A stretch of DNA of 64,000 nucleotides. It comes from Phycomyces blakesleeanus NRRL 1555(-) (lineage: Eukaryota > Mucoromycota > Mucoromycetes > Mucorales > Phycomycetaceae). Positions 12,898 to 24,900 of the stretch are shown piece after piece. Under the pieces are notes generated by a model. The model saw only the letters and a program-made list of their open reading frames with translations. It had not been told where the DNA came from and searched no databases. How positions within the stretch are numbered: position 1 is the stretch's first letter; each line of letters starts with the position of its first letter. The stretch is from assembly GCF_001638985.1 (NCBI RefSeq), contig NW_017265160.1:235378-299377 (forward strand). Direction: 5' to 3'. Made by a program: the position numbers and the translations under genes.

Positions 12898-15120
12898 ATG
12901 GATTTACTCTCTTTTAGCTCTTGGATGACTACTTTAATATTAATACTACTGTCGACTTCTTTATATTTAATATTCGCATATTATCGGAGGAATGACAAAC
13001 CTTTGGCCCTTAAACATGGCCAACCTCAATATAAAATGCGCAATTCATCACTATCATCACAAAAACCAACCAATGATCATAATTCCCAAGATTCTCACAT
13101 TCCCAACTCAAAACTCCCAGTTCTTGACTCAGTTGAAGAACGCCTGTTAATGAATTCAAAGTTAATTATTGATCTCCAGAGACGACTCAATCTATCAACG
13201 CAACAAGTTCCCGATCCTCTTTTGGAAGAAGTAGACTATTGGCGTACACGTGCAGAAAAGAAGGAAAAGGACTTTGCCCAAGCTAGGGTAGATCTATCTA
13301 TTGCCCAGAATAAAATTGATTCGATTCTACGGCAATGCAAGGCTGATGAACGAGAAAGAATATCTCGGGCAGATCAGCACAGACAAGAAATAGATAGTCT
13401 TCGGAACGCACTGACAGCCAATCTCGAGGAAAGGAATATGTGGGAGGACCGATACGAATATGTATCAGAACAGCATCTAAATCTCGAAAATGAGACTTCA
13501 GAACTGCAAAAAAAGTATGATTTGTTACTGCAAAATAAGAAGAGACAAGACGCCGTTGTACAGAAACTTGAGAGTCTTGTTCGGGGACACGAAGAACAAT
13601 GTCGGGAGTACGAAGATAGTATCCACGAACGAGTGCAGCAAAACATATTCTTGAACCAGAAGCTAAAAGATGCAGAAGAACACATCAAGAATATGCGTTT
13701 GTCACTCGAAGAACAAGAAGATGTTTTTGAGAGAGCTGTATGGCTTATAAAAGAAGAAGAGAGAAAAGCAAAACACGAGGAATATCAACGTGAGCTAAAA
13801 GAGAATGATGATCGTGAATCGTTCCAAGATAACGATGCCGATGTTGATACTACTGACATTGGGTCTGCGCAACACCCTGACCCCAGTGCAATACAGTCAA
13901 ATGTATCTACTACCCAATCACATCATTTTGTCAAAGAAAACCCCACTTTAAAGGCTCAAAATGCATACAAGTTGGAAAATGTGAGGTCATGGATACAACA
14001 GACTGCTGTTGGAATGCCCAGTCAGATGCAAGATTATGCAATAGAAAAAGAAGAGGAGCTGGAGCCGGAGCTAAAGCCGGAGCAGGATCCGGAGCCGGAA
14101 CTGGAGCAGGAGGAGCAGGAAGATGAGGAAGATGAAGAGGAGCAGGAACCAGAAGAGGAAGAAGAGGAACATGGTGTTGAACATGAAGAATATGGAGAAG
14201 TAGTAATAAGTCAACCATCGATTCAAGATAAAAGCGAAAGAGAAAACTACAGTGAATACCAAAACCAAGTACATGAAGAACAAAAAGAAAGAGAAGTAGA
14301 AGGCTATAAAAATGAAGAAGAAGAAATAGAAAGAGACGATGAAAAAGCTATAGACGATATTGTAAAGCAAAATGAATTGCGTATACAGGCCCAGCTACTT
14401 GAATATGAACAAGTACAAGAGCATAGACATGAGCATGAGTACTATCACAGAGATGGCTATGATCATGAAGACAATCAGGAACAAGAGCAAGAACAGGATC
14501 GAGAGATAGAACAAGAAGTACCAGAAACAGAGCCAGAGCAAGAAAGCAGTGATTATAAAAGACACGATACCCAGGAAGTAGATGAAAATAACGTCTATTC
14601 AGAAGACCAAGAATATGTCTATTCTTACCGCGAAGACGATGTTGGTGGTACTACTGAAGATATCCAGCAAAGAGAGGAACAAGAAGATTTTGAAATGGCA
14701 GAAGAGCATAAAGAGCTTATTAATCGCATGAGAAAGACCAGTAGGATACCCATTAAGACATCCTCTTCTGCTTCTACGTCTACTTCTCTGCTTCCACGGC
14801 CCACATTCTTAACCCGTGGATCGAGCCAACGCATTCTCCAACCATCTATATCACTTCCATTACCACATTCTATTTCAGGAAGGGAAGAAAAGGATGAAGC
14901 GTCAAAGAAAATGGGAAGGCTCTTTGAAGAACGACAGGGTGTTATAGACCGCAAAAATGAACGTAAAAACCTAGTGCAACGAAATAATCGTGGTCGCCCA
15001 TTAGGAGGCTACTTTGACAAAAAGACATTTAGCAAAATGGAAAGTGAACGACAATCCAAAGAGTTGACAGATCGCATGTACAACAACAGAGAGAATCGAT
15101 TCAATGTGGTTCGTTCTTGA
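12898..15120 (+). CDS. Signal-anchored coiled-coil protein with acidic low-complexity region, 740 aa
   Basis: Single-exon gene with the first in-frame ATG at 12898. Residues 1-30 form a hydrophobic anchor followed by YYRRN, suggesting a single-pass membrane protein with a cytosolic C-terminus, or a signal anchor. Residues about 75-300 are strongly heptad-like and charged (RADQHRQEIDSLRNAL, EDRYEYVSEQHLNLEN), consistent with a long coiled coil. Residues about 380-610 are extremely Glu/Gln-rich. The C-terminal 130 residues are basic and Ser/Thr-rich, with SRIPIKTSSSAS and repeated Arg/Lys patches that could bind microtubules or membranes; this is inference only. No enzyme motif is seen and I do not recognise an orthologue. 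Possible roles are tethering or organelle positioning. A polyadenylation-like AATAAA occurs near 15218. Confidence 0.75.
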   Translation: MDLLSFSSWMTTLILILLSTSLYLIFAYYRRNDKPLALKHGQPQYKMRNSSLSSQKPTNDHNSQDSHIPNSKLPVLDSVEERLLMNSKLIIDLQRRLNLSTQQVPDPLLEEVDYWRTRAEKKEKDFAQARVDLSIAQNKIDSILRQCKADERERISRADQHRQEIDSLRNALTANLEERNMWEDRYEYVSEQHLNLENETSELQKKYDLLLQNKKRQDAVVQKLESLVRGHEEQCREYEDSIHERVQQNIFLNQKLKDAEEHIKNMRLSLEEQEDVFERAVWLIKEEERKAKHEEYQRELKENDDRESFQDNDADVDTTDIGSAQHPDPSAIQSNVSTTQSHHFVKENPTLKAQNAYKLENVRSWIQQTAVGMPSQMQDYAIEKEEELEPELKPEQDPEPELEQEEQEDEEDEEEQEPEEEEEEHGVEHEEYGEVVISQPSIQDKSERENYSEYQNQVHEEQKEREVEGYKNEEEEIERDDEKAIDDIVKQNELRIQAQLLEYEQVQEHRHEHEYYHRDGYDHEDNQEQEQEQDREIEQEVPETEPEQESSDYKRHDTQEVDENNVYSEDQEYVYSYREDDVGGTTEDIQQREEQEDFEMAEEHKELINRMRKTSRIPIKTSSSASTSTSLLPRPTFLTRGSSQRILQPSISLPLPHSISGREEKDEASKKMGRLFEERQGVIDRKNERKNLVQRNNRGRPLGGYFDKKTFSKMESERQSKELTDRMYNNRENRFNVVRS

Positions 15121-15154
15121 ACCATTTTACTGCATGTATTAAGATTGACACGTC

Positions 15155-15180
<26 letters not shown>
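15155..15180. repeat. CA dinucleotide microsatellite
   Basis: About 13 CA units just downstream of the coiled-coil gene stop codon, probably within its 3' UTR. Confidence 0.9.
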
Positions 15181-15185
<5 letters not shown>

Positions 15186-16151
15186 GCATATACGCATACA
15201 CCCACGCATACATATATAATAAAGTCCCTTTTTTTAGCTTTATTTAATTATGTCTTTTGAAATTACTACTATTACTACTATTAAGCATATATCTTACATT
15301 TATAAAAAAAGCTATTACTTGAAATACGCAGGTAGGGAGACTTATTTTCTATAAACCCACTTTTATGTTACAATGCTTTTTGAAATAATTGCACGTTTTA
15401 ATATCTGGAGTAAGAAAAATACACTTCCAAAATCGTGACATGAAATACTAATAAAGAGCTTAGCAGACACAAAACGGTATAAATATATACTAGCAAAATA
15501 TAAGTATGGGAGTAATAAGGGGTGTATTCATGCTTGCTCTTCCTGTTTAGTTAAAATTATATAGTATGCTTAGAAACCGTTTAACAGCATCAAGATTATG
15601 ATTGATCTTAATCTGGATCTTAATCTGGATCTGGATCCAAACAGGAATAATTGGTCATTGCTCAAAATCATCAACAAAAGTTATGGGTCAATTTCAAGGA
15701 TACTTGATCTAACGACAATATATATATACAGTCTAATTATATTTCAAATATTTTTCTTTAGATATATAAACAAGTTTAAATGCTACTACTTTCTTTACAG
15801 TAGTATTGCTCTTTTTTGAGACCTAATTGTAACTCGACAACTCAATATGTTCATATTTTTATAAGCATTTAATATTGTAAAGATACTGTGAAGGTCTGAG
15901 ATGTGCACTGCCTGAACTGAAAATACCCAGCTCGGTTGACAAATGATTGAAAAATATGTATTATGTGCCTAACCCAGTATGTTCGTTTTGGATTGATTTT
16001 CTGGTGCTTTTTATTTAGTGGAGTTGCCTGCAGATGTCGCAAGGATAAAATCAGAAGCCTCCATAAAATGATATTCACAGCTTATATTCGCGACATCTTC
16101 GTTTGCTTGTGTCCGTATCCAGTACAGCAGTGTATCTAGAGATTGCTTTAA

Positions 16152-16240
16152 CACTATGGGAAATGAGTGGTGATTCCGATGGGGATTTTGGGAAACCTTC
16201 TATAGGAATTTTTCAAAATCGCCACTTCTTTCCCATAATG
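16152..16240. repeat. Short hairpin MITE-like element, copy 1
   Basis: An 89-bp element whose two ends are inverted copies of each other. The left end reads CACTATGGGAAATGAGTGG and the right end, reverse-complemented, CATTATGGGAAAGAAGTGG; about 20 of the first 24 positions match. A related copy lies at 50969-51066. No target-site duplication is clear. Confidence 0.6.
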
Positions 16241-19200
16241 TAAAGAAAACAGTAGGAATGCTTGTACATGTGTGAAAGAGTGAATGGTACGTAATTCTCT
16301 TTGTTTTCGGCTTTCTTTGGCTATCTCTTACCATCTTTGGGAGATTTTGCTTGTATATATTGTGTGTTGCAGAAGAATTAATCGATTTACCACTGTCTTT
16401 TGCAATAGATACAAGCGTCTTGGTTTTATTCTCGCCTTTTTCATTTTGATCGAGAACAAGTTCATTGTCTCGTTTTACATGTACCTCCGGGATATGTGAA
16501 TTCAGGTAAATGATTCAGGGAAAGTGGAGCAACCATGTAGGGCGGTCATGTTCTTCGTAGGTAGCTTGCTTTTGACCATAAGTAAGTTTGATATATATGT
16601 AGTTGACATTGTGCCGAAGTGCCTTTTTGTTGAATCCGTTGATGAGCGCCAAAAATCACTGTAACAGTGCTTGACATAAACAATTTTACTCGTATGGTCT
16701 TTTGTTAAAATAAAATGAGGCGTACCCTTTAACAGCACTTGTTCCATGTTTTTAAGGCTACTAGAACGTCTGCAAGGGTTAAATTTTAGACAACATTATA
16801 TATTTCTTCTGGGGAAACCACTATCAGGTTTCTTGATTTCTGATATCGAATAAACTGTACACCAGCTTCTTTGTGTTATATCTTCCAAAGACTCGACTGA
16901 ATAATATGAAACTTCATTTTTTTCATAGATAAGTATATATATATATATATATATTTTAAAATAAAAAGAAAGCTTACTATAAGGTATAGCCACCGCAAGA
17001 TTTTATTATTGGTTGTTGTCCAAGGTATACTCGTATGCTTTATAATATCAGTTGGGATATTATTGATTTGATAGAGCCCAAATAAAACCACCATGGTCAA
17101 ATCCTAATAAGTTTGGCCTAGAAGGCTGACTTTTGGATCTTTTATTTCTTGCTGATATGATAATTGAGCTGTATGAAAAGCTTTTGTAAAATGAAAGCAA
17201 ATGAGGTGTGGTCAAAATAATGGTGTATTTATAATAAAAAAATAGGAACGCCATTTTATCTTGTTGGTGTTTATATGATGTTGATTAACTACACAAGGTA
17301 TTGAATGCAGTCAAGAAATAGGGCCAGATGTGGTCACATTTGAAAATATTTAAGTTTTACACTAGAGGTAACCAACCGTGAATATTCGTTGAAATTAGCA
17401 TGAAGGTGGTATGGACATACTAAAAAGTTCAAAAGATCAAAATGAGCCCAACCAATCAGGTCAATCTATAACTGTCCGTACAAATGATATTGATTTTATA
17501 CCTTTTATGGAAAGAGACTTTCTATTGGAGTTCTCAGTGAGCCGATTGAATTCTATGGTTTAAAAATAACTTGCTTCTCTGGAACAACCTTTTTTAAGCG
17601 TTTTGGTTATTTTTTGCACTGCGCCACTTTTGACTCGTATAAATTCAAGACTCTGCTTTTAAAGTTTACACTAATGTTTACTCGAATTTGCAACGTATTT
17701 TTTTTTGCGTTTTCCTCCCCTTCTTCCATTTTGAAACAAATTGACAAACCAAAGCAAAATTGAAACAAATTAAATAGCCACAAAATGATTTAATGTATGT
17801 AGTTATGTGAATGGATCCTTATAACAAAATACTTGTCGTTTCTTTCTCTGACAATCATATTAGAGTATAGAAGTTACAACACATTAAAACTTCTATTAAA
17901 CAGGCTCTATATATTTCTAATTAAAAGCAGTAATATCTTTAAGTATATATATTTATTTATTAGAAATGGATCGTCTAATTGGTTATTGAAGCCTTTGAAA
18001 GATGAGAAAGATTATTATTGATTTATCAATGTATGCTTTATGTTCCATTTATTTATATATGTATTGTGTAAAGCCTGTATAGAGGGAAAACAATATTGGG
18101 AAAAAGTAACTTTTCTTTCTTGTCTTTAAAAGAAATGTCATTAAATCCAACTTCTTGGAATCTTTAGCTACTTTTTCTCGCATGAAATTCTTCTCAAATT
18201 ATATATTCTGTTAGTACAGCAAAGCAGTAAAATATTACCCTACATGATTGTTACTAAACACAGGGACTTATGTTGGTTGATTTGGAAATATAGTTGAATT
18301 AATAAAGCCAACTTTATCAATACCATATTCTCTTTCTCCTGGAACATCGTTCCCATAATGGGTGTTTCAGATAAATTAACCCCATAACCTTGAGCTACGC
18401 ATTGTTGCCAGTGAATTTTAGAAATATTCCATGTTCACTATTTTGAGAATTTGATGCTTGTTCTCAAACCTTTTAATTGAGTATGATTGATAACTTTACA
18501 TACTTCTTGAATTATAAGCATTCCAAACACAATAAATTAACCAATGTATATATATATATATACGTGGATATTTCAATAATTAATACTTTATTGGAATAGA
18601 GTAAAATGTTTAAAAGTCCAAAGGCTTTTAAAAAAGGCACAAACCCCCTAAGGATCGTACGGTATTTGTTTATCTATAAGTATAATTGAGGGAAAGAGTT
18701 GATCCATAAGACCAATAATATGGAGTCTCTATAGTGCATGTTAAATATTTTGATATGGCTCATTAACTACTCTTACTTTAGGAAATTCAGACTCTCGGTA
18801 TACTGACATTTAACCACGAATGCAGAAAGCTTGGGTGATGTGACTTTTGGACCCGAATCCAAGCTGGAAATTATTCTAGGCATATTCATTCTCTTCTACA
18901 ACACATTCTACCTTGTGTGTTTTAATCAAAACTGCTGTAATAATTCTGAAGATTGTGTGGCTACTAAACATATCCTTTATTATCAAATATGAGTTTGGGC
19001 GCAAAGATCCAGGAGTGATAGAGAAAATTCCTTCTAGATAAAACAGTAAAAAAAATTAAAGCAAGAACAAACCTGCAAAAGAATATTTGGGCAGTGACAT
19101 ACTCTTTTTGTATATTGTTTATTGAAGATAATGTATGGAGTAGTGAGCTTGGATCTGCTCTGCTTTATTATATCGCCAATGTAGGCAGGTTTTGCGTTCT

Positions 19201-20202
19201 GTACATTTGGTGAAACAATATTCAGGCTTGTGATAAGAGCCAAATGAATAGGTACTACAAATTGTGGTAACGCAAACGACACAGTCATCTTCAAGTAGAA
19301 TGGCTTTTGATAAGTATAAACTACTCATAACAAATAGAATATTGGTGAACTTGATGAGGGTGTATACCCTGTTACTTAATCAGTCTTGGAATAGACGCGT
19401 GCCTACATTTATGCACATTTCATAGTTTTCCACAATATCGCATATACCCTTAATCAGTGATACTTTTTTTAGTGAAACATTTGAGAAATAGAATTTTTAT
19501 CAGCCATGTGTCATACGCAATCATAGTAGAGAAGGTGGCGTATTAGTATTTGAGCAGTAATTACGTTTAATGAAAAGAAAAATAGAAAGAAAAAATTGGC
19601 ATTTTACTAATGAGATTACAATTTTCACAATTGGGCGTTTCAAAATCTCATGAACAGCCAAAGCAACGACAATAGTGACAGGACGGGTGAAATGAGCAAT
19701 GCCTTTAATAAATCTCAAATAATTACATTGGCATAAGATATACCATATAATACAGTGTGAGTCTGCACTTATAATCAGCCTTGATATTGATAAAGACACC
19801 ATTATTGCGAACATTGTGAAATATTGGTACTACTGGTAATCATGATGTTGGGCATTATTAGCTGGTCATAAAGGTTGAATGTTAAAAGTAAAAGCTCAAA
19901 GTGAATTAGGTTAGTGAGGTAAATATCAAGAGACAAGGACAGACAGGGTTGTATGTTTCATGTTGCTCTGGACGAGAGTGAGGATTAAATTCTATTTATC
20001 TATTTACTTTAATATGCAACTTAAAAAAAAAAATTAAAAAAAAATGAGGGGGGCGGAACACAGAATATTTCTTGGCATTTTATTGGATGCGTGCATTAAA
20101 CTTTTCACAGGTGTTTTTTAAAAAAAGGAAAGGAAGAGGCACAAACGCAACTTTGTGGAAATGGTGTACACATTTGCACGCTGTGTTTAAATATTTCCAT
20201 GT

Positions 20203-20672
20203 TTGGTAGTCTTATTCAGCCCCGTTCAGGTGTCTCTCGCTCTCTCGCTCTCTCTATTTCCTTTCCTCTCGCCCGCCCGTCCCCCACTACACACAATCTA
20301 TATCCGTTTCTCCGCTAAAAAGTCAAAGCCTCCTTTTGATTCCATCACTCACAATACACTTGCTTTTCTTTCAAACGTTCTGTTTTATTTATCCTTTTAT
20401 TTATTTGTCATAGCAACCAAATTAAACAAGATCACTTTGCCTTCCTTGCTTTATATTAAGCATTTTTCTTGTTAGCCTAGGTCTTGATCTTTACTGATAT
20501 CAAAGCAAGATAAAGTAAACATGTCATCTGTTTTGAAACCCAATAAACGATGCGTAACTGACATTTTATTTTTATTTTGTATTATATATATATAAATATA
20601 TAAATATATATATGTATATATATATATGTAGACATAGTTTCTCTTTTATTCCTTTCATAGCTTCTCACGAAT
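20203..20672 (+). promoter_or_regulatory. Myosin V upstream region with pyrimidine tract and possible 5' UTR intron
   Basis: A CT-rich stretch at about 20230-20290 (repeated CTCTCG units), typical of strong fungal promoters and transcription start regions, lies 400 bp before the myosin ATG. An acceptor-like TTTCATAG ends at 20660. With a GTAACT donor near 20554 it would define a leader intron. An in-frame upstream ATG at 20521 would then add about 15 residues. Confidence 0.4.
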
Positions 20673-21908
20673 ATGGCCACTGAGCACCTATCCCCTCATG
20701 TGCTCCAAGCCGTCGAGGTCTATACCAAAGGTACTCGAGCATGGTTCGAGGATGACCGAGATGGTTGGGTCTCTGCCTCTGTTGTCTCCAACCAAGTAGA
20801 TTCCACCAAAGTTAAGATCGTCTTTGAGAATGACGAAGATTCCAGAAGAGTACGTTTGTTTGTTTTTTCTTTGTGTTTTTTTTTTTGTTTTGCTTTTGGT
20901 TGAAGTGTTCTCTTGACTGATATCAGATTTAAAAGGAGCATGTGTTTGAGAGTACTCTGGCTACAGTTGAGAAAACCAACGGTACCACACTTCCACCTTT
21001 AAGAAATCCTCCAAAGATGGAAAATACCGATGATTTGACCAACCTAAGTTATCTCAACGAACCTTCTGGTAAGATACATACACACACGCCCATGCAAGTG
21101 GGATCAAAAGAAAAAATGAGTATCTCTAATTTGTGATCCACTCTACAATTTTTTCTCTTAGTTCTTAATACTATCCAAACTCGTTATTCCCAGCGAAACA
21201 TCTACACTTATTCTGGTATCGTTTTGATTGCTGCAAATCCATTTGCACGCGTCCAGTTATACGAACCAGATATTATCCAGCAATACTCCGGAAAGAGAAG
21301 AGGTGAACTAGAACCACATTTGTTTGCCATTGCTGAAGATGCCTATCGCTGTATGATCCGTGAAAAGAAGAACCAGACAATCGTTGTTTCCGGAGAGAGG
21401 TAAATAAGATGGATCTCATAAGGGATAGGATGGGCGGAGGGGATTATTTGGGGGTTTTAATAGAATGCATATCTCGTTGTGTGTGTGTGTGATTGCTTAT
21501 TTTATGTTTCACAGTGGTGCAGGAAAAACCGTCAGTGCAAAATTCATTATGAGATATTTTGCCACTGCAGACGATAAGGAAGCCAAAGGAAAGGCTTCCA
21601 AGGAAGGAGCGGCCAGTATGACTGAAGTTGAAGAACAGATTCTAGGTTAGTGGGATTACACGCATACGGTTATTTTTGGTTGGTTGGTTGGTTAGTTGGT
21701 TGGTGTGTGTGTGTGTGTGTATATATATTTATTTATTTTCTCTACAAATGTATGAAACCAAAATACTCACAATAAATTCGTTATAATCTTTAGCTACCAA
21801 CCCTATCATGGAGGCATTCGGTAACGCAAAGACCACTCGAAATGATAACAGTTCCCGCTTTGGTAAATACATTGAGGTAAAGAAATAGCAGTAATAATAA
21901 ATAAATAA

Positions 21909-21939
<31 letters not shown>

Positions 21940-24900
21940 TTATTTCCCTCTTGATATTTATATTTGTCGAAAATGATAATAATTTCCAACTTTAAATGTA
22001 TATTGCTTCTTTAGATTCAATTCGATAAAGACACGAATATTGTCGGTGCAAAGACTCGCACCTACCTTCTTGAACGCTCTCGTCTTATCTACCAGCCCGA
22101 GATTGAACGTAACTACCATATCTTTTACCAGCTCTGTGCAGGTGTACCTCCAACAGAGCGCAAGGAATTCGAGCTTAAAGACTGGACCAAGTTCCACTAC
22201 CTCAACCAGAGTGGCACCGGAACTATTCCAAATGTAGACGACGTTGAAGAATTCGAACTCACCAAACGATCACTTTCAATGGTCGGTATATCCTTACAGA
22301 CACAATGGCAGATCTTTAAACTCTTGGCTGGTCTCTTGCATCTCGGTAACGTTGAGATCGGAGGTCGTGGTGATGCCACACTGGCAGAAGATGATGCCTC
22401 GCTTGAGATAGCAACCCGCCTTTTGGGCATCAAGAAGACATCAGAGTTCCGCAAATGGTTGCTTAAACGCCAAATCATTACCCGCAGTGACAAGATTGTC
22501 AAAAGTCTCAGTCCTGCCCAAGGAACTGTCGTCAAGGATTCTGTCGCAAAATACATCTATGCTAGTTTGTTCGATTGGCTTGTGGTTGTAGTCAATTCTA
22601 GTCTGTCGTGCCAAACACCAGGACTGGTCACTGCATTTATTGGTGTATTGGATATTTATGGATTCGAACATTTCAAGAAGAATTCATTCGAACAGTTCTG
22701 TATTAACTATGCCAACGAAAAGTTGCAGCAGCAGGTAAATCTGGGCAAGAAATTAAAGAGAAAATATGTTTACTTACTTGCATTATGTTATAGTTTAACC
22801 AACATGTATTCAAACTCGACCAAGAGGTAAGACATATACAGTGCCATGTATTAGAGGGAGCTATATAATAACAAGATGGTGTTTTGTTAGGAATACGTTC
22901 GAGAGAAGATCGAATGGAAGTTTATTGATTTCAGTGATAATCAAAAGTGTATTGAGATGATTGAAGCCAAGATGGGTATTCTTTCTCTCCTTGATGAAGT
23001 ATGCCAAATACACGCATATATATATATATATATATCCGGCAAACACAAAGAGATCTTATTATTATTTTTCATAATTTTTGCAGGAATCTCGTCTTCCTTC
23101 TGGTACAGATCAGGGTTTCTGTGACAAGTTGTATGCCAACTTTTCCACACCTGCATACAAAGGTTATTTCCTCAAGCCTCGTTTCTCAAACAGTGCATTT
23201 ACTGTTTGCCATTATGCTCACGACGTTCAGTACGAAGCCGAAGGATTTATTGACAAGAACAAGGATACTGTTCCCGATGAAATTCTTACACTCTTGCAGA
23301 ATTCTGAATCAGAGTTCTTGGTAGACATGTTGCGTACTGCAACTGATGCAGCTACTGCTACGCCTGTAAGTTTTGGTTTAGCAGAGTAAATAGGGTATCA
23401 TGTGTTTATTTATTTCGCGTGTGGGATTTGTGGGTAGACTGAGACCGTCAAGAAGATGACAACTCCAAAGAAGCCTACACTTGGTTCTATTTTCAAGGTA
23501 AACTTGTTTTATTTTATTGTCATGTCTATAATAAAACAAAGCAAAAATATAGCACTTGCTAAATCATCTTCATTTTATACTATATTGTGTCTGTGTGTAA
23601 AATAGCTTTCGTTAATTAACCTAATGGACACGATTGGAGAAACAAATGTACATTATATTCGATGCCTGAAACCCAACGAAGCAAAGGTTGCTTGGGGCTT
23701 TGAGCCCAACATGGTACTTGGACAGCTACGTGCTTGTGGTGTACTCGAAACAATTCGTATCAGTTGTGCGGGATATCCATCTCGATGGGAGTTCCCTGAT
23801 TTTGCAGACCGCTACTATGCATTGATCAATTCCAAGTACTGGGATCCCAATACTCATACCAACATTGATTTCCGTGAGCTGTGTAATGTCATTCTCACCA
23901 CCTATATCCAAGATCCTGACAAGTACCAGATCGGTCTTACGAAGATCTTCTTCCGAGCTGGTCAGGTAAGCCAAATATATAAAATATTAATAATTCACAT
24001 ATACTTGTATATAATTAACCATTTTTCTTTTTCTTTTTGTAACGTGTGTGGCTTTTTAGCTGGCTTACATGGAAAAACTGCGTGCTGATAGATGGAACGA
24101 ATGCGCAGTCCTGTTACAAAAGAATATGCGTCGATTCGTAGTTAGATTGAGATACTTGCGTATGAAGGACATCACATTGATGATCCAACGGGTCGCACGT
24201 AAAAAGGTTGCTCAGGCTGTATTGGCACACAAGCGTCAAGAGAAGACTATGATTATGATCCAATCCCAATGTCGTGCGTTCATGGCACGCAAGAAGATGG
24301 CTCGCCAACAAAACTTTGTAGTCCGTGTCCAGACAGGTAAAAGAAAGAAATAAGATTGAATGTTTGAGAAATATTGATAAATTGGTTGGTGTGTACCCAT
24401 TTAGCTATTCGTAGTCGATTGGCTCGCAAGGCATTTGCAGGCTTTAGAGAAAACAATGCGGCTACTCAGATCCAGTCTCTCTTTAGAGGATGGTGAGATA
24501 CAACAATGCGCAATTAATTGATTCGTAGTGAAAAGAATACATAATATACTCATCTACCATATTTACAGGGCTGCACGTAAGAAATACTTGGCTCAAAGAA
24601 ATCACATTGTGTGTGTCCAGACACAGATTCGTCGTCGCCAGGCTCGCAAGCAACTTGCAATCTACCGCTCTGAAGCCCGTTCTGCAAGTCACTTGAAAGA
24701 AGTGTCCTACAAACTTGAAAACAAGGTAGTAGAGTTGACTCAGACATTAACCCAGCAACGCGAAGAAAAGAACCAGATCCAATCCAAGGCTACACAGCTC
24801 GAGACCCAGATCCAGTCTTGGATCCAGAAATACAACAAACTTGATAAAAAGGCAAAGGAACTTGAAGCATCGCTTGCCGAATCAGCTGCGGTTCAGACAG

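Larger units (their letters stand above)
15121..20672. other. Gene-poor 5.5 kb interval
   Basis: I find no convincing intact gene. It holds the 3' UTR and polyadenylation region of the coiled-coil gene, a small hairpin repeat (16152-16240), and a minus-strand readable stretch between about 16504 and 16200 that may be a gene fossil. There are short conserved-looking minus-strand frames near 19034-19330 and 19521-19814 that I cannot identify, and the myosin promoter at its right end. Base composition is strongly AT-rich with many ATATAT runs. Confidence 0.5.

Noticed and set aside
13931..14370. Minus-strand hydrophobic frames resembling a membrane protein
   Set aside because: They are the complement of the Glu-rich coding region of the coiled-coil gene.
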